From Ifrita kowaldi (Eukaryota; Chordata; Aves; Passeriformes; Cinclosomatidae), in contig VZRS01012612.1 of assembly GCA_013398055.1 (NCBI GenBank), positions 1,060,254 through 1,124,253 on the forward strand: a stretch of DNA of 64,000 nucleotides, given 5' to 3'. Position 1 is the stretch's first letter. The number at the start of each line of letters is the position of its first letter. A program made the position numbers and the translations under genes. Shown here one piece after another: positions 24,264 through 37,977 of this stretch. The notes beneath the pieces were generated by a model. That model saw nothing but the letters and a program-made list of their open reading frames with translations. It was not told the origin of the DNA and did no database searches.

Positions 24264-24324
<61 letters not shown>

Positions 24325-26840
24325 TAATCAGTCATGATCAGTTTAAATGGGTAGCTGATGGCCGGGGTTTTTTGATAGAAAAAGAGAAAATTTTACCATG
24401 CAAGCAAAACAAAAACAGAGGTTTTATAAACCCACCAAATCCCCTGGTCACACATTTCTGCTTGTTTTATTTCCCTATTAAATGCTACAAAGGATATGTA
24501 AAATGCTAGGCATGGCCTCAGAATGCTGGCCCTGCAAGGATATGCCATTCATCTTTTGCCTTCTGCTTCCAACAAATCAATAATAAGCATCTTATTTCAG
24601 TGTTGAAAGAGAAGATTTTTACTATCCAGCAGGACATCTGAGTTATTGACCTTGAACACTAATCAGTATGTTTGAATGTTCTCACCAGGTTTAGAGCTGA
24701 GGCTAAAAAAAAATCTAATTAAATCAGCAGGGGGCACGATTTCTTCAAAATATCACAGGATTATCCAGCCATGTGCTGGGTATTCTTTCTGTTTCACAGA
24801 GCAGAGCTGCCCACCAATGCTATTTCTAAAGATCTAACATGTTTTTTCTGAGTTAACCTGTTCGGGCCCTGAACTTCCCCACACGGAAACCTCAGTCCTT
24901 ACTGACATAGTTTGTGCCTGCAAAGAGATCCTCTGCCCTAGCAACGGGTCAGTCCTCCAGGGCATTTCTTAAATCATCCTGGAGTCCTTTTTCTTCTTTT
25001 CCAGAATGTCCAAATTTCCTGGGGACTGCCCAAGCCTTGGCTGCTTTACCATTAGCCTGCAGAATGCTGAAGAAGTGCTGATTAACTGCCATGGGTCAAG
25101 GGGACCAAGCCTGAAGGTCCTGGTAGGATGCAGGAGCCTTGCCTGTACCCCTGAAATCCTTCTTTGCAATAAGCAAACAGGAAACCCTTCCCCCCCAATA
25201 TTTAGCTTGCTCCGCATTACGTCCCATTGCAAATACTCTATTGAAATACACCTTCAGACCAGATTCAAACTCAGGGATAAAGCAAAGGTATGGTCAAGGG
25301 TAACTGTAGATGGATAGATTTTATCTACTTTTAGTTCAGGATAATGAAATTTCCCCATTTCTCTAGCACACTGGCTGTGTGCACTTGCCATTTCTTTACC
25401 AGTTACACCGCTGGATGATTTTCACCCGCAGAACAGGCAGGGAAAAACCAGTGAACATGCAGAAGGTGGTCAGCAGGATGGTGCTCTAACATGCAACATC
25501 ATCCGGTCTGATGCCCACAGCAGTATGGACAGATGACAAAAGCAGCTGTCTAATAAGGACGTATCCTAATTTTCTGTATGTCACCTTGGATACTTGATCC
25601 AAAGGCTCATGACATGCTCATTGGAAATTCTCATTCAGACTCTGTTTCAAGTTCTTGGAAATTCAAGTTCACCTTCAGTCTTTGATCAATAGAGAAGAGG
25701 ATTTTCTCCTTGGCATCAATGACAGTAGACAGATTTGGAGGCTCAGATTGACTGAATTTGCTTTAAAAATTGGCAATAAAGACACAACTATGTGAGTCAA
25801 TCAAAGTTCAGAATACAGAATAACCCTAAATGAGTGGCTCATCATGGTTTATAAAGCAACATATTAGTTATCTTAATAATTACACAGTGTCTTTTTGTTT
25901 CATGCAGATTCCCTGCCTTCACTCTAATCAGGTCCCTTTGCTTCAGCATTGGTCGCCTTTCATGTGCATCTCCCCCCTTCTGGCTTTTGGACACCTCAGA
26001 AAATGAAATGGAGCAGGTGAGGGGCCTGTTTGGGCTTTGTTGCACAAGTCTGAGTGACAATACAATATTTTGGTTTCTGCTAAGAGGCTGTCAGGAGGAA
26101 ATCTGCACGCTCCAGCAGACTTCCCAAAACACAAAGTACTTCATCTTTGCTGCTTCCCCAGGTGAATACACAGGTGTGGATTAAGAGACACCCACCCTCT
26201 TCTGATCTCAGGCATAAATCAGGTGCTCTGAAGTGGACACATCTTACTGTCAGTTGCTAAAAAAACCTTTGTGATGCAATTTTAAAGAGTTATTAAATGC
26301 TGAGGAAAAAAAATATACAAGCAGCTATTTTCCACTTGCAAAATGTTTTCCAACTAGGTTTAATGAAAAGGCAGAGGGCATAGAAGGCGGGCTGCAAAAA
26401 TCTCTCTTTACTTTGTCCCCAATGCCCCCAAAAAATGCACACGTAACTCCCCTCCTACCCACATATGTGTCGACAGCTTCCTTGGGACATGCAGGTCTCT
26501 ATCTCCTGACTAGTCAAGACCTGCAGATGAGGCAGAGGGATGCTTATGCCTGCCCACAGCCCCTCTGGCACTTCATTGTAGACATTTGTTCTAAATGGGT
26601 TGACTGGGCTGGTGGTGTGAGCCAACTGGAGAAGTAATGGCCACAGGAAGAGTCAATTGTCCCATCAGCCAACATTGGCAACTTACTGTCTGGGTATTCC
26701 CAAGAGGGGGATAAATGAAGACAACATACACAAACAAAAACCTGATTTTTTTAGCTTCAGAGTTAAGGAGAGGAACAGATATTCGGTATTTGCCCACCAT
26801 AAAATCCATACATCTCAAATAATGGATATAACGTAAGGGC
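23226..26840. other. Intergenic sequence with 56-nt poly-T
   Basis: Mostly unique, mixed composition. Contains the homopolymer at 24267-24322. Around 23.8-24.05 kb both strands stay open for about 100 codons, but I recognise no protein and the frames lack splice or start context. Confidence 0.55.
24267..24322. repeat. Poly-T homopolymer, 56 nt
   Basis: Fifty-six uninterrupted T. It could be the poly(A) tail of a minus-strand retrocopy, a simple-repeat expansion or a base-calling artefact. The flanking sequence (24323 onward on the minus strand) shows no recognisable retrogene. Confidence 0.97.
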
Positions 26841-27140
26841 AGACACTGATCTCTTCTCTGTGGTGACCAGTGACAGGACCCAAGGGAATGGCCTGAAGTT
26901 GTGTCAGGGGAAGTTTAGGTTGGGTATCAGGAAAAGGTTCTTCACCCAGAGGGTGGCTGGGCACTGGAACAGGCTCCCCAGGGAAGTGGTCACAGCACCA
27001 ACCCTGACAGAGTCCAAGAAGTATTGGGACAATACTCTTGGGCACATGGGGGCGGCTCCTGGGGATGGTGCAGGGCCAGGGGTTGGACTGAGTGGTCCTT
27101 GTGGGTCCCTTCCAGCTCAGCACATTCCATGATTCTGTGA
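26841..27140 (+). mobile_element. CR1 LINE 3' fragment with ORF2 C-terminus remnant
   Basis: About 300 bp matching the CR1 3' end. A coding remnant at about 26885-27000 reads F-R-L-G-I-R-K...[10 protein letters not shown], the typical C-terminal end of CR1 ORF2. It is followed by the 3' UTR (GGGTTGGACTGAGTGG, CCCTTCCAGCTCAG) and ends CATTCCATGATTCTGTGA. It is 5'-truncated and not functional. Confidence 0.93.
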
Positions 27141-30100
27141 ATATTTATGTGTTCTTGGTAGCTTTTGGATATTTTCTTATATCCAGAGTATTGCAGTTTC
27201 TTCTCTGAGGTGGTTTCTACCAGTGCACAATCTTACCAAAGGCAGCACAAGCATTTAAACCCCTTTTTGTCCCTGGCTGTGGCAGCTGGCTGGTCTGTGT
27301 TGGTGTCTCTCTTGGGAGGCTGCTCCAGGGAGGACATACTTCTGCAACGGTGGCTGAAAGGTCAGTTTGTGCTCTGCAGAGTCTCCATGACATAGAACAA
27401 GTGTTGAAAGCTGGACTGTTCTTTCAAGACGAATGGAAAGCCTCCAGCTACTTCTGCCTCGAGGTAGAAGTAAGAAGAGATTTTTCCTGTGTTCATTTTT
27501 TTGCTACCCTTCTCTGAAGACCATCAGTTTCAACCTCCTGTTTAAAGATTAGGTGACCAAAACTGTATAAAGCACTTGAGTACAGGAGGACTACTGAATC
27601 ATGAAGTGACATTTTCTCATTTCTCCACCCCAGTCCTTTCTGTGTTTTGCTGAAGATGCCTAGATCAGAGCCTGATGTTGGATCATAGTCCCTAAGGCTG
27701 TCCACATTTTCTCCAAAAAAGGCAGATTCACAAAGAGATGAAAAAGGGGACAGGACAGCTCAACATATTCTGTGAAGGCTCATTATCTCATACTGACAAC
27801 AGCCAATTTTCTCTGTTATCTTGTTTCATAAGTGCCTTTCTTTTGCCAGTTTTTCCTGGAGTTTCCCTAGCTCAGGAAAAGACAGATTTGCCTAAAAAAA
27901 TGCTGTCCTCTGCAGATTTTTAACTGCACTCTGTACTTTTGAGTTTTCTAAATGTGTTTTAAAATGGTTGACAGGTTTGCATTTTTCTGGTCTCTTATTT
28001 CAGTTTCTGCTTTTACCAATACGTGTTTCACCTTTTTTTTTTTTGCTTCAGTTTTGTTTTCCCCCTGTAGAAAGCTGAAGAAATCTCTTCTACATAGGCC
28101 CTGATCCTTAGCCAAAATCATAGCTAGTATGTGATGTGTGGGTAGATATACAAACTCTTGAAAGTCTCTGTAACTTATATCATGCGAACCACTTCCCATT
28201 TTACTCTTTATTTAGTAAAATTTAATGGCATTGCTTCTTTTTCAGCGTTTCAATATGTTTCTCAGTAAACGTTATGTACAAGATTATCATCATGTATAAT
28301 TCTTAAGAACGTCCAGATCTGTGCTTGAAACCTGTGTGGCAACCAGTCTTTGGCATAAAGATACACATATATATTTACACACACACTGTATATATACACT
28401 CATATATCTCATGTATCCTCCAAAAGAGGGCCACTGCATCCAAGCTGTCCATGGGAGCAATGCCATTGGGAGCAGCAGAGATAAGCAAAATATTTCCTGG
28501 TGATGTCCTTGCTTTTGGGGGAGAGCAAGCATGTTGAGAAGGAGCAAACCCCAGACTTTACACCAAGGTGCTCATACCTTTTTCACACCACTCCTAGTTG
28601 TCACCCACACCTGGGATTGCTACATCTTAGCCACCAATTTGGCAGTTCAGGGCAAGAGCCCCAGGATCTGGAAACCAAAAGGAGAAGCAGCACAGGGGGG
28701 AGGGGAGTTGGCCAGGCTGAATCTCATGGGGACTCCTCTTGGTTTTGGAACCCTGCAGCAGAACAGCATTCCCTTAGACATATTTTTTCCCAGTTTTAAA
28801 ACCTGAGGCTGTTAAGCTGGCACTCATCATATGCCTCCGTTGCGCTAAATTTTTGAAGCAAAATGAGTGATATTGCAGCAGAGATGGGTTTCTTGCTCTA
28901 CTAGATTATGTCATCATGTTGATGTATGGACACCCAGGAACACATCTGTCTTGATTTACTCATTCCTAGTGGGCAATGCTCTCTTTGTTTTCCAACTTCG
29001 CAGCAATGCAGGCCATTAATTAAAATGTATGGCTCTCTCAAGTGCTATTTTAATTGCATTTCAAGTCCAACTTAAAGGGCTGGTAAATAATAAAGCTGGA
29101 TATTATGTCCATTCTGAAATGCTGAGAGATATAGGGGGAACAGACAACTCCTGCAATTAATCTGCAGCCCCACACTGCTCAATTCCTGAGCGTGCCATTT
29201 GTTTGATTAATGGATGTTACTTCTCTTTCTGTAAAAATCAACAATTTTAATATTGTTTTCCGTCAGAAACTAGTTGTGCCTTGCTGGTGGATTAAAGAGA
29301 AACTTCTTTAGCATGTCTCCCACTTGCTGTTGAAATCATTAATCAGAGCAGCCTCTCCTGACCTGGAAGGACAGGAGCTGTTCCAGGAACACTGGATGCA
29401 TGTGGCTCGATTGCCTCCTCGTTTGTGACTGTACTACTCCATTGCGTACCCTGCACTTCCTCCTCAAGGAATCTCTCCTGGTCTTCCTTCTTCCTTTACT
29501 TTTCCTCCTCCCACCCATTTTGATTGGATGGGCTGTGTGGAAAGCTCATGTGCCCACCCAGGGCAGCCTGAAATGCTGCAGGGGAGCTCCGACAGCCAGC
29601 AGATGGCAGAGGCTGAGAGCCCCATTAGCCGCAGTAACAGGGTAGAGGTTCGCACCTCAAGCTCCCAAACCTGGTAGGACCATTAATACCTTCACTTTCA
29701 TATTCTGTGATCAAACCCCACATTTCCAATGGGCCTCCTGACACCTCCTCCTGCCCCACAGATGCCAGGACCCACAGCAGAGGGGACATCTCTACAGGGG
29801 GATAAAAAGCCCCCAGAAGTGTGTGGCAAGACCTGGATGTCACTGTCATCTCATGTGGCCCCTTCCATAGGGATCTCCAAGCAGCTTGTCTCATTCCCAC
29901 TCAGCATTTGTCAGCAGAGCTCTAAACTTTCCCTCCTTGGTCAGTATTGTCTTATCAGGGTTTTCTCTTGACAGAGAGATTAAGTAATTATGTTCTGGTC
30001 GAGCAGTTGCATCCTACTTCTGATCACTACTGACTCCATCAGAAGCACCTCCCATCCATATGACACTTTTCTCTCATACAGGAAAATCAGAGGAAATTTG

Positions 30101-33100
30101 TGGGATTGAAAGCTCTTCTTAGACCTCACAGTACCTTTTCATGCTACAGGTACTGAATATATACATATATATTTAAAATAAAGGAAGAGCTTTCCAACAA
30201 GGAAGTCTACTTCTTGCTCTTTGTACCACTTGCTTCTCCAGCCTCACTTCTTTTGGCTTGGCTGGTGCAAAGCAGCTGGAACCCACCCTCAGACTCAACC
30301 CATCCTTGCAGAGAGGTTTCCAGGACTGGGGCAAAGCTGTACAATCTGCTTGCAAATGCAGCAGAGGAAGGCTTGCCAAGCAGTTTACTTTCTGCCAAGG
30401 AGGTGCTTCTGGCTTCAGGAAGCTCCTGATTGTTTCTGTAACCTGGTGCATGACATGGGTGCTGCTGGCATGATCAGCAGCTGTGTTTCAGCTCCAGCTT
30501 GCCTCTGTGAACTCAGAAACCAGCCTTCCTCTTTCCCATTTCCAAAAGGTCACTGACAGCATTTCACAGCTTCACAAAGGGATGGTGATTTGCAGAGTTT
30601 CAAGTGGCTGAAGGTTGTAGAGGATGAAGGGTCACATCCATTTATTTTAAAGTCAGTATATTGATATGTGTTTGTGGGAGCTGTAGATTCAACAGAAGTC
30701 ACTGTATTCATTCCTTCCCTGCTTACATGTCCTGAGCATAGCAGGCACATCTGCCTATTGATTTCATATTCATATATACAAATATTAGGGTTCCTAAATC
30801 ATGGTTGTAGAGGAAATGTTTTTCGTTATTAACTATTAGCCTGAGAGTGTCCCATTTGGATGCAGCTCACTCTGCACCCTCATGAATTTTATAACACTCC
30901 TAGGAATAAATAGATTAGCCCTGTGTTTAGGAGTGCAGCTGGTATCAAAAAATGATGAGGAGATGAAGAGAGACCATTGACTTTGTCAAGTAGAATCTGT
31001 GTGATATACATATGAGCTGCTGAAATGGGGAGTGCCTGATGCCTGCCATGACATCCCATTACCAAGTGTCTGCCATGCTTATCACACACAAACAAGGTGG
31101 GGTTAACAGGTTTCATGTCAAACCCCAGAATTCTCATGCTGGGTCTTCCCATTTTTCTTTTGAATCACAGACCTTTAGACCATTTTGGCAGACAAAATTA
31201 CTAACTTTTTTTTAAAGTCCTGTTGCAACCGATTTGGCCAACTTCTTTGGCTTGCACTGTATAATAGCTTTGCTGCCAATTTCGTTGCTTGTTTCATAAC
31301 ATTTTCTCTGACCTGACACCTATCCATTACCTGGTAAAGCTTGTCCCCTTCACTGGAGAAGAGCATTCCTGACTTAGACAGTAGCAGACTCGTGATTTAT
31401 TGAGATTTCCTCACCATCTTTTATCAGGGTGAACAAGAATCAGCTAATACAGAGAAGAGCATGCCCAGTACTTACTAGACAGTTTGAATTTGTCTAGTGT
31501 TCCTTTAAATATTTTAATCAGATGAGTGCAAGGGGGAAGCTTGGTCTCATTAATCGGTACACTGAAAGTGTTCATGGATAAGCTCCTGAGGGAAGAATTG
31601 CAGGATGTGGGTTATTTTAAGCAGCATTTGCCTGCCTATGCAGAACTGAAAATGCTTGTGATCTACAGCACTTGACAAATAAAAATTTGAGCAATTACAT
31701 GAAGACAAGAAAACCTGTGTATTCTGTGCTGAATTGTAAATCACGATGCATGGACAGGTGCAAGGGAGCAATTGCACTGGCTAACAAAAGGCCAGACAAG
31801 TCTAATTACATAACAACAGCCTCAAATCCAACTTTTAATCTCCTCTCAGACCCTCATCACTATGAGGAAGGGAAAGTCTTTGAATTTTTAATTCACCATC
31901 AAGCATTTAAAATGTATTAAATAAATTAAACACCCGGGAGCCTTAAGAACTTAAAACCTGTGCTATTTTGGACAAATTAAAGTTGTCTCTTGTAAGTTTC
32001 CCTTTCATATGTTGCCTCTTAACTTGGTAATATGTAATCCCAAATCCTTTCCCAGTGCAATGCAGCTTGGCAGTTTTGGTTGCACCAGTCAGATGCTGAT
32101 GTGCGGTACAGTCAAATTGCTTGAGCCTGTACTAGATAGATGTGTAGGGTTACTGAAACCACATTTTAGGTTAGTGATTATCCATAACTTATCAGCTGAT
32201 TTACCTACTGACAACATCAGCTGCATTGCCAGCCAGGCTGCCATTTGACAAAAGTTCTCTTTGATGGCTCCTGTTCTGCCCTGTCTCCCAGCAATCCCAG
32301 CCCCATGTTCCTCCTCATTGCTGCCTCCCAGCTTTTGTGGGACCATAAAATTATGCTGATATAGATCTTAAGTGAACCTTCTTTAATGGATTCTCTTAGG
32401 CAGATCGATTCCTCAGTGTGGCTCACTGTATGGCTCCAGATACAGAGGTACTGCTGTGATTTTCTCACTAGCTGTAAGATTTGGGCTGGCCCTCACCACT
32501 TCAGCCTCCCCCACGTTGCCTGAGTGATACTGGACATTGGTTACAACCCACAACAATCCATGTTGGAGGTTTTCTCAGCTATAATTTCCAGCCCAATTTA
32601 GAGGCACTTGAAAGAGGCTCTTTGGGATGTGTCTATAGAAAGGAGCAGCTTTGGGACAGCTTCTTCTCACCAAAACCAGGACACCCTCCAATAATAAACT
32701 GGACAGTACCATGAGTCCCAGCTGGGACCCTGTAGCCTTCATCCCACAGAGCCAGTGATAGGATGGGCTGACAGAGAAGAGCCTCTGGATCTGGGAGTCC
32801 CTGGAAAATGCTCCCAATTTCCCACAAGGGTGGTGTGGGAACATGCACACCTGCTCACTTACACCTGCATTTCCACAATGACAACAGCAAGCTCACATCA
32901 GCTTCAAAGCCAAGGGAGGGAGATTGGGAGACCCTTTTTTAATGCTGTGGTGTTGATTTTACCTGTTTGTTTCTTTTGAACACCCCCGCACCTTCACTGC
33001 AGGCTGCAGAAAGGAGCTTCTCCAGGAGAAATCCGGAATTAGTGTCAAGGAATGGCACTATTTCAAAACAGTTGATTGGCTCTTATGACAAGAGCTAGTA

Positions 33101-33885
33101 TTATCTTTCTCTAAAGTCTTGAAGCTTAATTTTTAAGCTTCTAAAATTTGCTGTACATGCTGGGCAGTGATAAAATGGGCAACAAAACCACAGCTGAAAT
33201 ATTTGGACAGATGAGCCTCTATGATGTACAGCTTTAATGACAAATTATGGAGGTTGGCAATATGGTTAAAATTAATGGATTTAAGTAAAGTACTAGACTT
33301 CTATTTAAATCCCAAGGATTTGTTATAAAGAAATATTTGAAACCTCCAGTAGCCTCTTCAAAAATCTTTCAAAGCCTGACTGCTTATGCATGGGTATTTT
33401 ATTCTCAATGGTGCAGGTACCTTAGTGTTGAAAGGCACCAGATTCATGAGAGACATTGTACAAATTACAGAAAAATTCATTCCCAGAGATTTCGTATGAA
33501 CTGTGAGCACAGAGGGGATGGAGGTAATTGTGAGACAGGGTAAAGTGGCACAAAAGCAAAAGCCATGTTCTGCAGCTGCAAAAAAACCATTTTAATTGTT
33601 GCTTTGGAGACATCTTGATACTGCAGTTGTGACCATGAAATCAGCTGAGATTTAGAAGAGAATAACACGGTAGAAGGATAAGAGGATTTTGTGGGCTGCA
33701 ATTTATTTATTTACTTACCCCCAGAGCAATCTAATTTTGCCTGGAATAATGGTCCACATAGACTCAGCTCAGCTCCATTGTATACCATGATTTAAAGAAC
33801 AAAGACAACATCTTAAAGGGTATTTTGTTACTTCAGCTCTAACACAGCTAAAAAAATAACATCAGAGAGGTTAGAGATGCTGCTT
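27141..33885. other. Intergenic unique sequence
   Basis: No supported gene. Microsatellite at 28361-28409. AT-rich, repeat-free stretches near 28.95-29.27 kb and 31.5-31.95 kb carry many TAATTA-like cores and might be conserved enhancers, but that cannot be judged from one sequence. Confidence 0.55.
28361..28409. repeat. AC/AT dinucleotide microsatellite
   Basis: Interrupted alternating AC and AT steps (ATACACATATATATTTACACACACACTG...). Confidence 0.8.
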
Positions 33886-34133
33886 GATAAAATGGCTTTA
33901 GGCTCAAAGAGGGTAGATTTAGATTTGATACACTGAAGAAATCCTTTACTGTGAGGGTGGTGAGGGCACTGGAACAGGTTGCACAAAGCTTGTGGATGCC
34001 CCATTCCTAGAAGTGTTCAAGGCCAGGTTGGACGGAAATTTAAACAACCTGGTCTAGTGAAAGGCGTCCCTGCCCACAGTAGGGGAGGTAAGAACTAGGT
34101 GATCTTTAAGGTTCCTTCCAATCCAAACCATCA
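33886..34133 (+). mobile_element. CR1 LINE 3' fragment
   Basis: Close match to the CR1 3' region: AGAGGGTAGATTTAGATT, TACTGTGAGGGTGGTGAGGG, GAAGTGTTCAAGGCCAGGTT, AACCTGGTCTAGTG, CTAGGTGATCTTTAAGGT and TTCCTTCCAATCCAAACCAT. It ends before the usual ATTCTATG tail repeats. 5'-truncated. Confidence 0.93.
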
Positions 34134-37100
34134 GGGTTGTTGTTTTCCATTTGCAGTGTCCTTCCCATTATTCCTCACATATATTCCCTTTACAGAGAGC
34201 TAGTGGTTCACACCATGTCCCTGATAATATGCCATAGTGAAGCTGTCTGCTATGCCACAAAGGTCAAATATTCATATCTCCCACACCAGAAAGCACTGAG
34301 TTGATCAGATCTGCAAAAACCCAGGGTGAACACACCTTGATTTCTGCAGTTCAGGGACAAAGAGAACATGTCACACAGCTCTTGCCTGGGTGTCTAACCC
34401 AGCTTGCCCTTCTCCCTCTGTAGGGTAGAATATGGCAATAGAGAGTCTACATCACCCATTGCTATCTTCTTCTATGGTCTGAACAGGCCCCTTTGTGACT
34501 ATTGGCTGCTTTATGTTTATTTCTCTACTAATTAATAAAGCAGGATACTTGAAAACAGAAAGTTAGGATCTCAGCTTTCTGTAGTTTTGCTTTTGCTCTG
34601 TTGTTTGGGGTCTCATTCCAGATGATGGAGATGTTTTTTTCTGCCACCAAAAATCTAGTTCGTCGTGCTCATGCTTGTGAGCAGGCTGCAGGAGTCACAA
34701 GGAGGATGGAGATGGCCCCTTTTGTTTCACTGGGATGCTGAACCCAAGGTACCAGAAGCCATGGTCCCAGTCCAGTGCCTTGGATGTCAGAAAGGACAGG
34801 GAAAAATACCCAGCTAGAGCATCTCCATCTGACTTCAGGTAGGGCAGGACTTTGTCACTTCCTGAGGGGTTCAGGGGGGCTCTTAAATACACACATGCTT
34901 GAGCAAGATTCCTCCTCTCTCGTGCCCTTGCAGCAAGCTCGCCTGAGGCCAGCCCCCTGTAGGATGCTCGAACACTGTGCCTCAGAAAGGCTGGAAGCAA
35001 GACCAGCGGTGCCTCTCTGCTGCTGCAGGCATGTTGTGAAGATAAGTTAATTAATGTTTGTGAAGCAGGCACATTATGGGGTAATGAATGCCACAGGATA
35101 AAATGTATTAGGAAGTTAGCATTTGAGAACAGGGCTTGGCTAGTATGCAGTAAATTAGGCCTGCAGCCACAAGTTCAACAGCAAGGCAAAACAAAATACT
35201 GAGCAGCTTGGTCCCAAAGCAGGGCTGGTACTTCCTCAGTTCAGAACCAGGCTGCAGCCCAGTGGGAAAACCAAGCAGGAGCATTGAGGACCTGGCACAG
35301 GCAGCAGCACTGCCCAAGAGGGGCCACTACATCTCCTCGGAGTGCTTTTAGTGCAGCTCCACCTGCATGTGGCTCTGTGTGAGCGTGTGTGTGATGGTAT
35401 TACCCAGGAGAAGTGAAGCAAAGCATGCTGAGATGAAGCTGCAACCTCCTACTCCCCACGAGCCAAAGGACAATGCCAGATGGTGCTGGAGGTCCACAGC
35501 AAGATCTGGCACTGGGATGCTCTGTATTCCCATTCACATCAGGGCTGTCACACAGCCTTAAGCACTGTTGGAAACTTATACAAGAGAGGGTAATTTCAGC
35601 CTTCATCCTGTAAATAGTGTTTTGTTTGCTGAAGGGGCTGAGTGGGAAAATGAATTCCAGCATAGAAATGTATTTCTGTGATGACGAGAGCTCGCGGTGA
35701 GCTAATCATGCCAGCAGCATACTTTGCACTATTACCCAGCAGCCTTTGTCTAACTACCACAGCATTTTATTAGACTTGGAGCTCTCCCTTGGAAATACTG
35801 TTTGTATGGAGAATGGGGGGGAAAGAAAAGTGTTGTGACTGCAGTGAGCCAGATGTCCTCATTTACCTCTCATGGAAATCTGGATATCTAAAATGGTCAA
35901 GGAAATATCGTACAGGTGCCTCTGAGATTTATTTAGAAGTTTAATGTGAAAACCTCATTTAAAATCAAAGAGAGGAGGGAGAAATACTCTAATTTAAGTC
36001 ATAAAAGAACACGGATTTGTTTCTATGTCAATCTCACATGCAGGGGGACACACAGCTTCCCACCGGCACCTCAATGCCAGCATGGAGTGGATGTTAAAGG
36101 CACACAAATACCTTCTCAGCAAAAGCTCTGGCTGGATTTAAATCCAATGAAACCAGCTTTTGGCAGGAGTGCTGAGAGGGCAATAACAAATGATTCTATT
36201 AGCATTAATGCAGTCAGCTTGTGCTATTTATAATGTAAATATCATCTGAGTATAAAAATTGCCTTATTGGCAAAACAGAGGTAAAATTGCCATTCATCAT
36301 GTTTTAAAATAGCCTAATCACACAATATGTACTTGGTAACTGTAAATGAACGATATTCTTAACATAAAGATGGTTAATATTGGGCAGGTATCTGTTATGT
36401 GGTTTTCTGCTGATGGAAAACATAAATATTTTGGCCCAAACATAAAAATGCTGAGTGTATAAGGAATTGTTTATGTTAATCCACCAAATAATTTCTTCTA
36501 TTCCTGCAGGAATTAGGGCCTTTAAAAGCACATAAAGGAAATATGATTTTGTCTTATTTACTTGAAGATTGAAACATACTACAAAAGCCATACACACACT
36601 TTGTTTTCACACTGTTGCAGCAAACAACCCCAGGGACTTGAACTACACCAGTCCAAGCATGAAGCCTGACCACTATCTCCAGTCTTCAAATACTGGCATT
36701 GTTTTGATTTGAGACACTCAGATGCTTTTATTATTCAGATTATATTCTTCCAATGTAGTCAGCAGAAGAGCAGCCAGAAGGTGAAGGAAATAACTTTTTC
36801 TGGAGCAATTATGTGAAATAATAAAAGGATCTCCTTCCCAAAGGCTGTTTGAATGTAGGACTGTGCAGCAGATGTAACCCCCAAAGAACAGCTGCCCAAC
36901 CTCCTGTGCCTTTCCCCAGCATATGTGGCACAGGCACTGTCCCAGTCACCACTATCCCACCCTCCCCACGGTCAATGCATTTCCTCTGGGGACCTCATGC
37001 ACAGCTAGAAAGAGACTGATACCACTAAGCTACTCAGAGCTTTATGTCCATCTCATCAATGGGAGGATTTTCAAACCAGCTATTTCCCCACCTGCCTTGT

Positions 37101-37770
37101 CTTCGAGATGCTACTAACTCAAGAAACTGCCTCAGAACCTCTCTGCTGAGCCAAACAGAAGACACAGGTGCACACTGAACATACAGAAGCATTGTTTTAA
37201 AACCCTGGCTTCCCCAGCTCAATCTAAAGCATTCATCCTTAAAAAATACCTTATTCCCTGGTCATTGATGAGGGTGAACCTCCCCACCAGAGCACATGCT
37301 GCTCTGCCTTAGGGATCGCTGACATGGAACGTGTCCACCAAGAAACTTTGTGATGTGTTCTTTACATCATGACCCAGACTATCGCATGAAAAATAAATTC
37401 CAACACTTTATGTCATTGCAAGTAGGGCAGCTTATGTATCTACTTAGCTTATCTCATCCTACCCCTACATTTTTAAATTCCTCTTTGAAAGCAGCTGGCT
37501 TTCTGCATTCAGATGGAAGTTAGGCAGAATTTATATCACATATGGGCAGAAAGCAGTGTAAGTTTATTCATGCCCAGTTTGTATCACTTGTCCTTGTGCC
37601 CATTGTTACAATCCAGTTTAAACTCAGAAAAGCAAAGAAAGCTAAGTCTCTGTGCATAAACCGGAAAGAACTTAGAAGGTTCAAAATATTCCCAGAAACG
37701 AGATTAAAACCAAACCATGTTAGATGTTGATGCCAAAAAATTGATGTATTTTATTTAATAGTAGAGAGGC
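34134..37770. other. Intergenic unique sequence
   Basis: No gene or recognised mobile element. A repeat-free AT-rich stretch at 36.18-36.60 kb is the most enhancer-like part by composition, which is impression only. Confidence 0.55.
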
Positions 37771-37771
37771 A

Positions 37772-37818
<47 letters not shown>

Positions 37819-37977
37819 GAGAAAGAGAGAAAGAGAGAAAGAGAGAAAGAGAGAAAGAAAGAGAGAAAGAGAGAAAGAGAGAGAGAGAGAAAGAGAGAAA
37901 GAAAGAGAGAAAGAGAGAAAGAAAGAGAGAAAGAGAGAAAAAGAAAGAGAGAAAGAGAGAAAGAAAGAAAGAAAGAG
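37771..37977. repeat. 207-bp uninterrupted polypurine (GAAA/GAGA) microsatellite
   Basis: Only A and G on the plus strand for 207 bases. It begins with (GAAA)n, passes into mixed GAAAGAGA units and returns to (GAAA)n. The minus strand yields long Phe-Leu-Ser artefact frames. Mirror-symmetric purine blocks like this can form triplex H-DNA. Confidence 0.97.

Noticed and set aside
27517..27720. Possible minus-strand CR1 fragment
   Set aside because: A few words (ACCAAAACTGTATAAAGCAC, GTACAGGAGGAC) resemble the reverse complement of CR1 ORF2, but the match is too patchy to call without an alignment.
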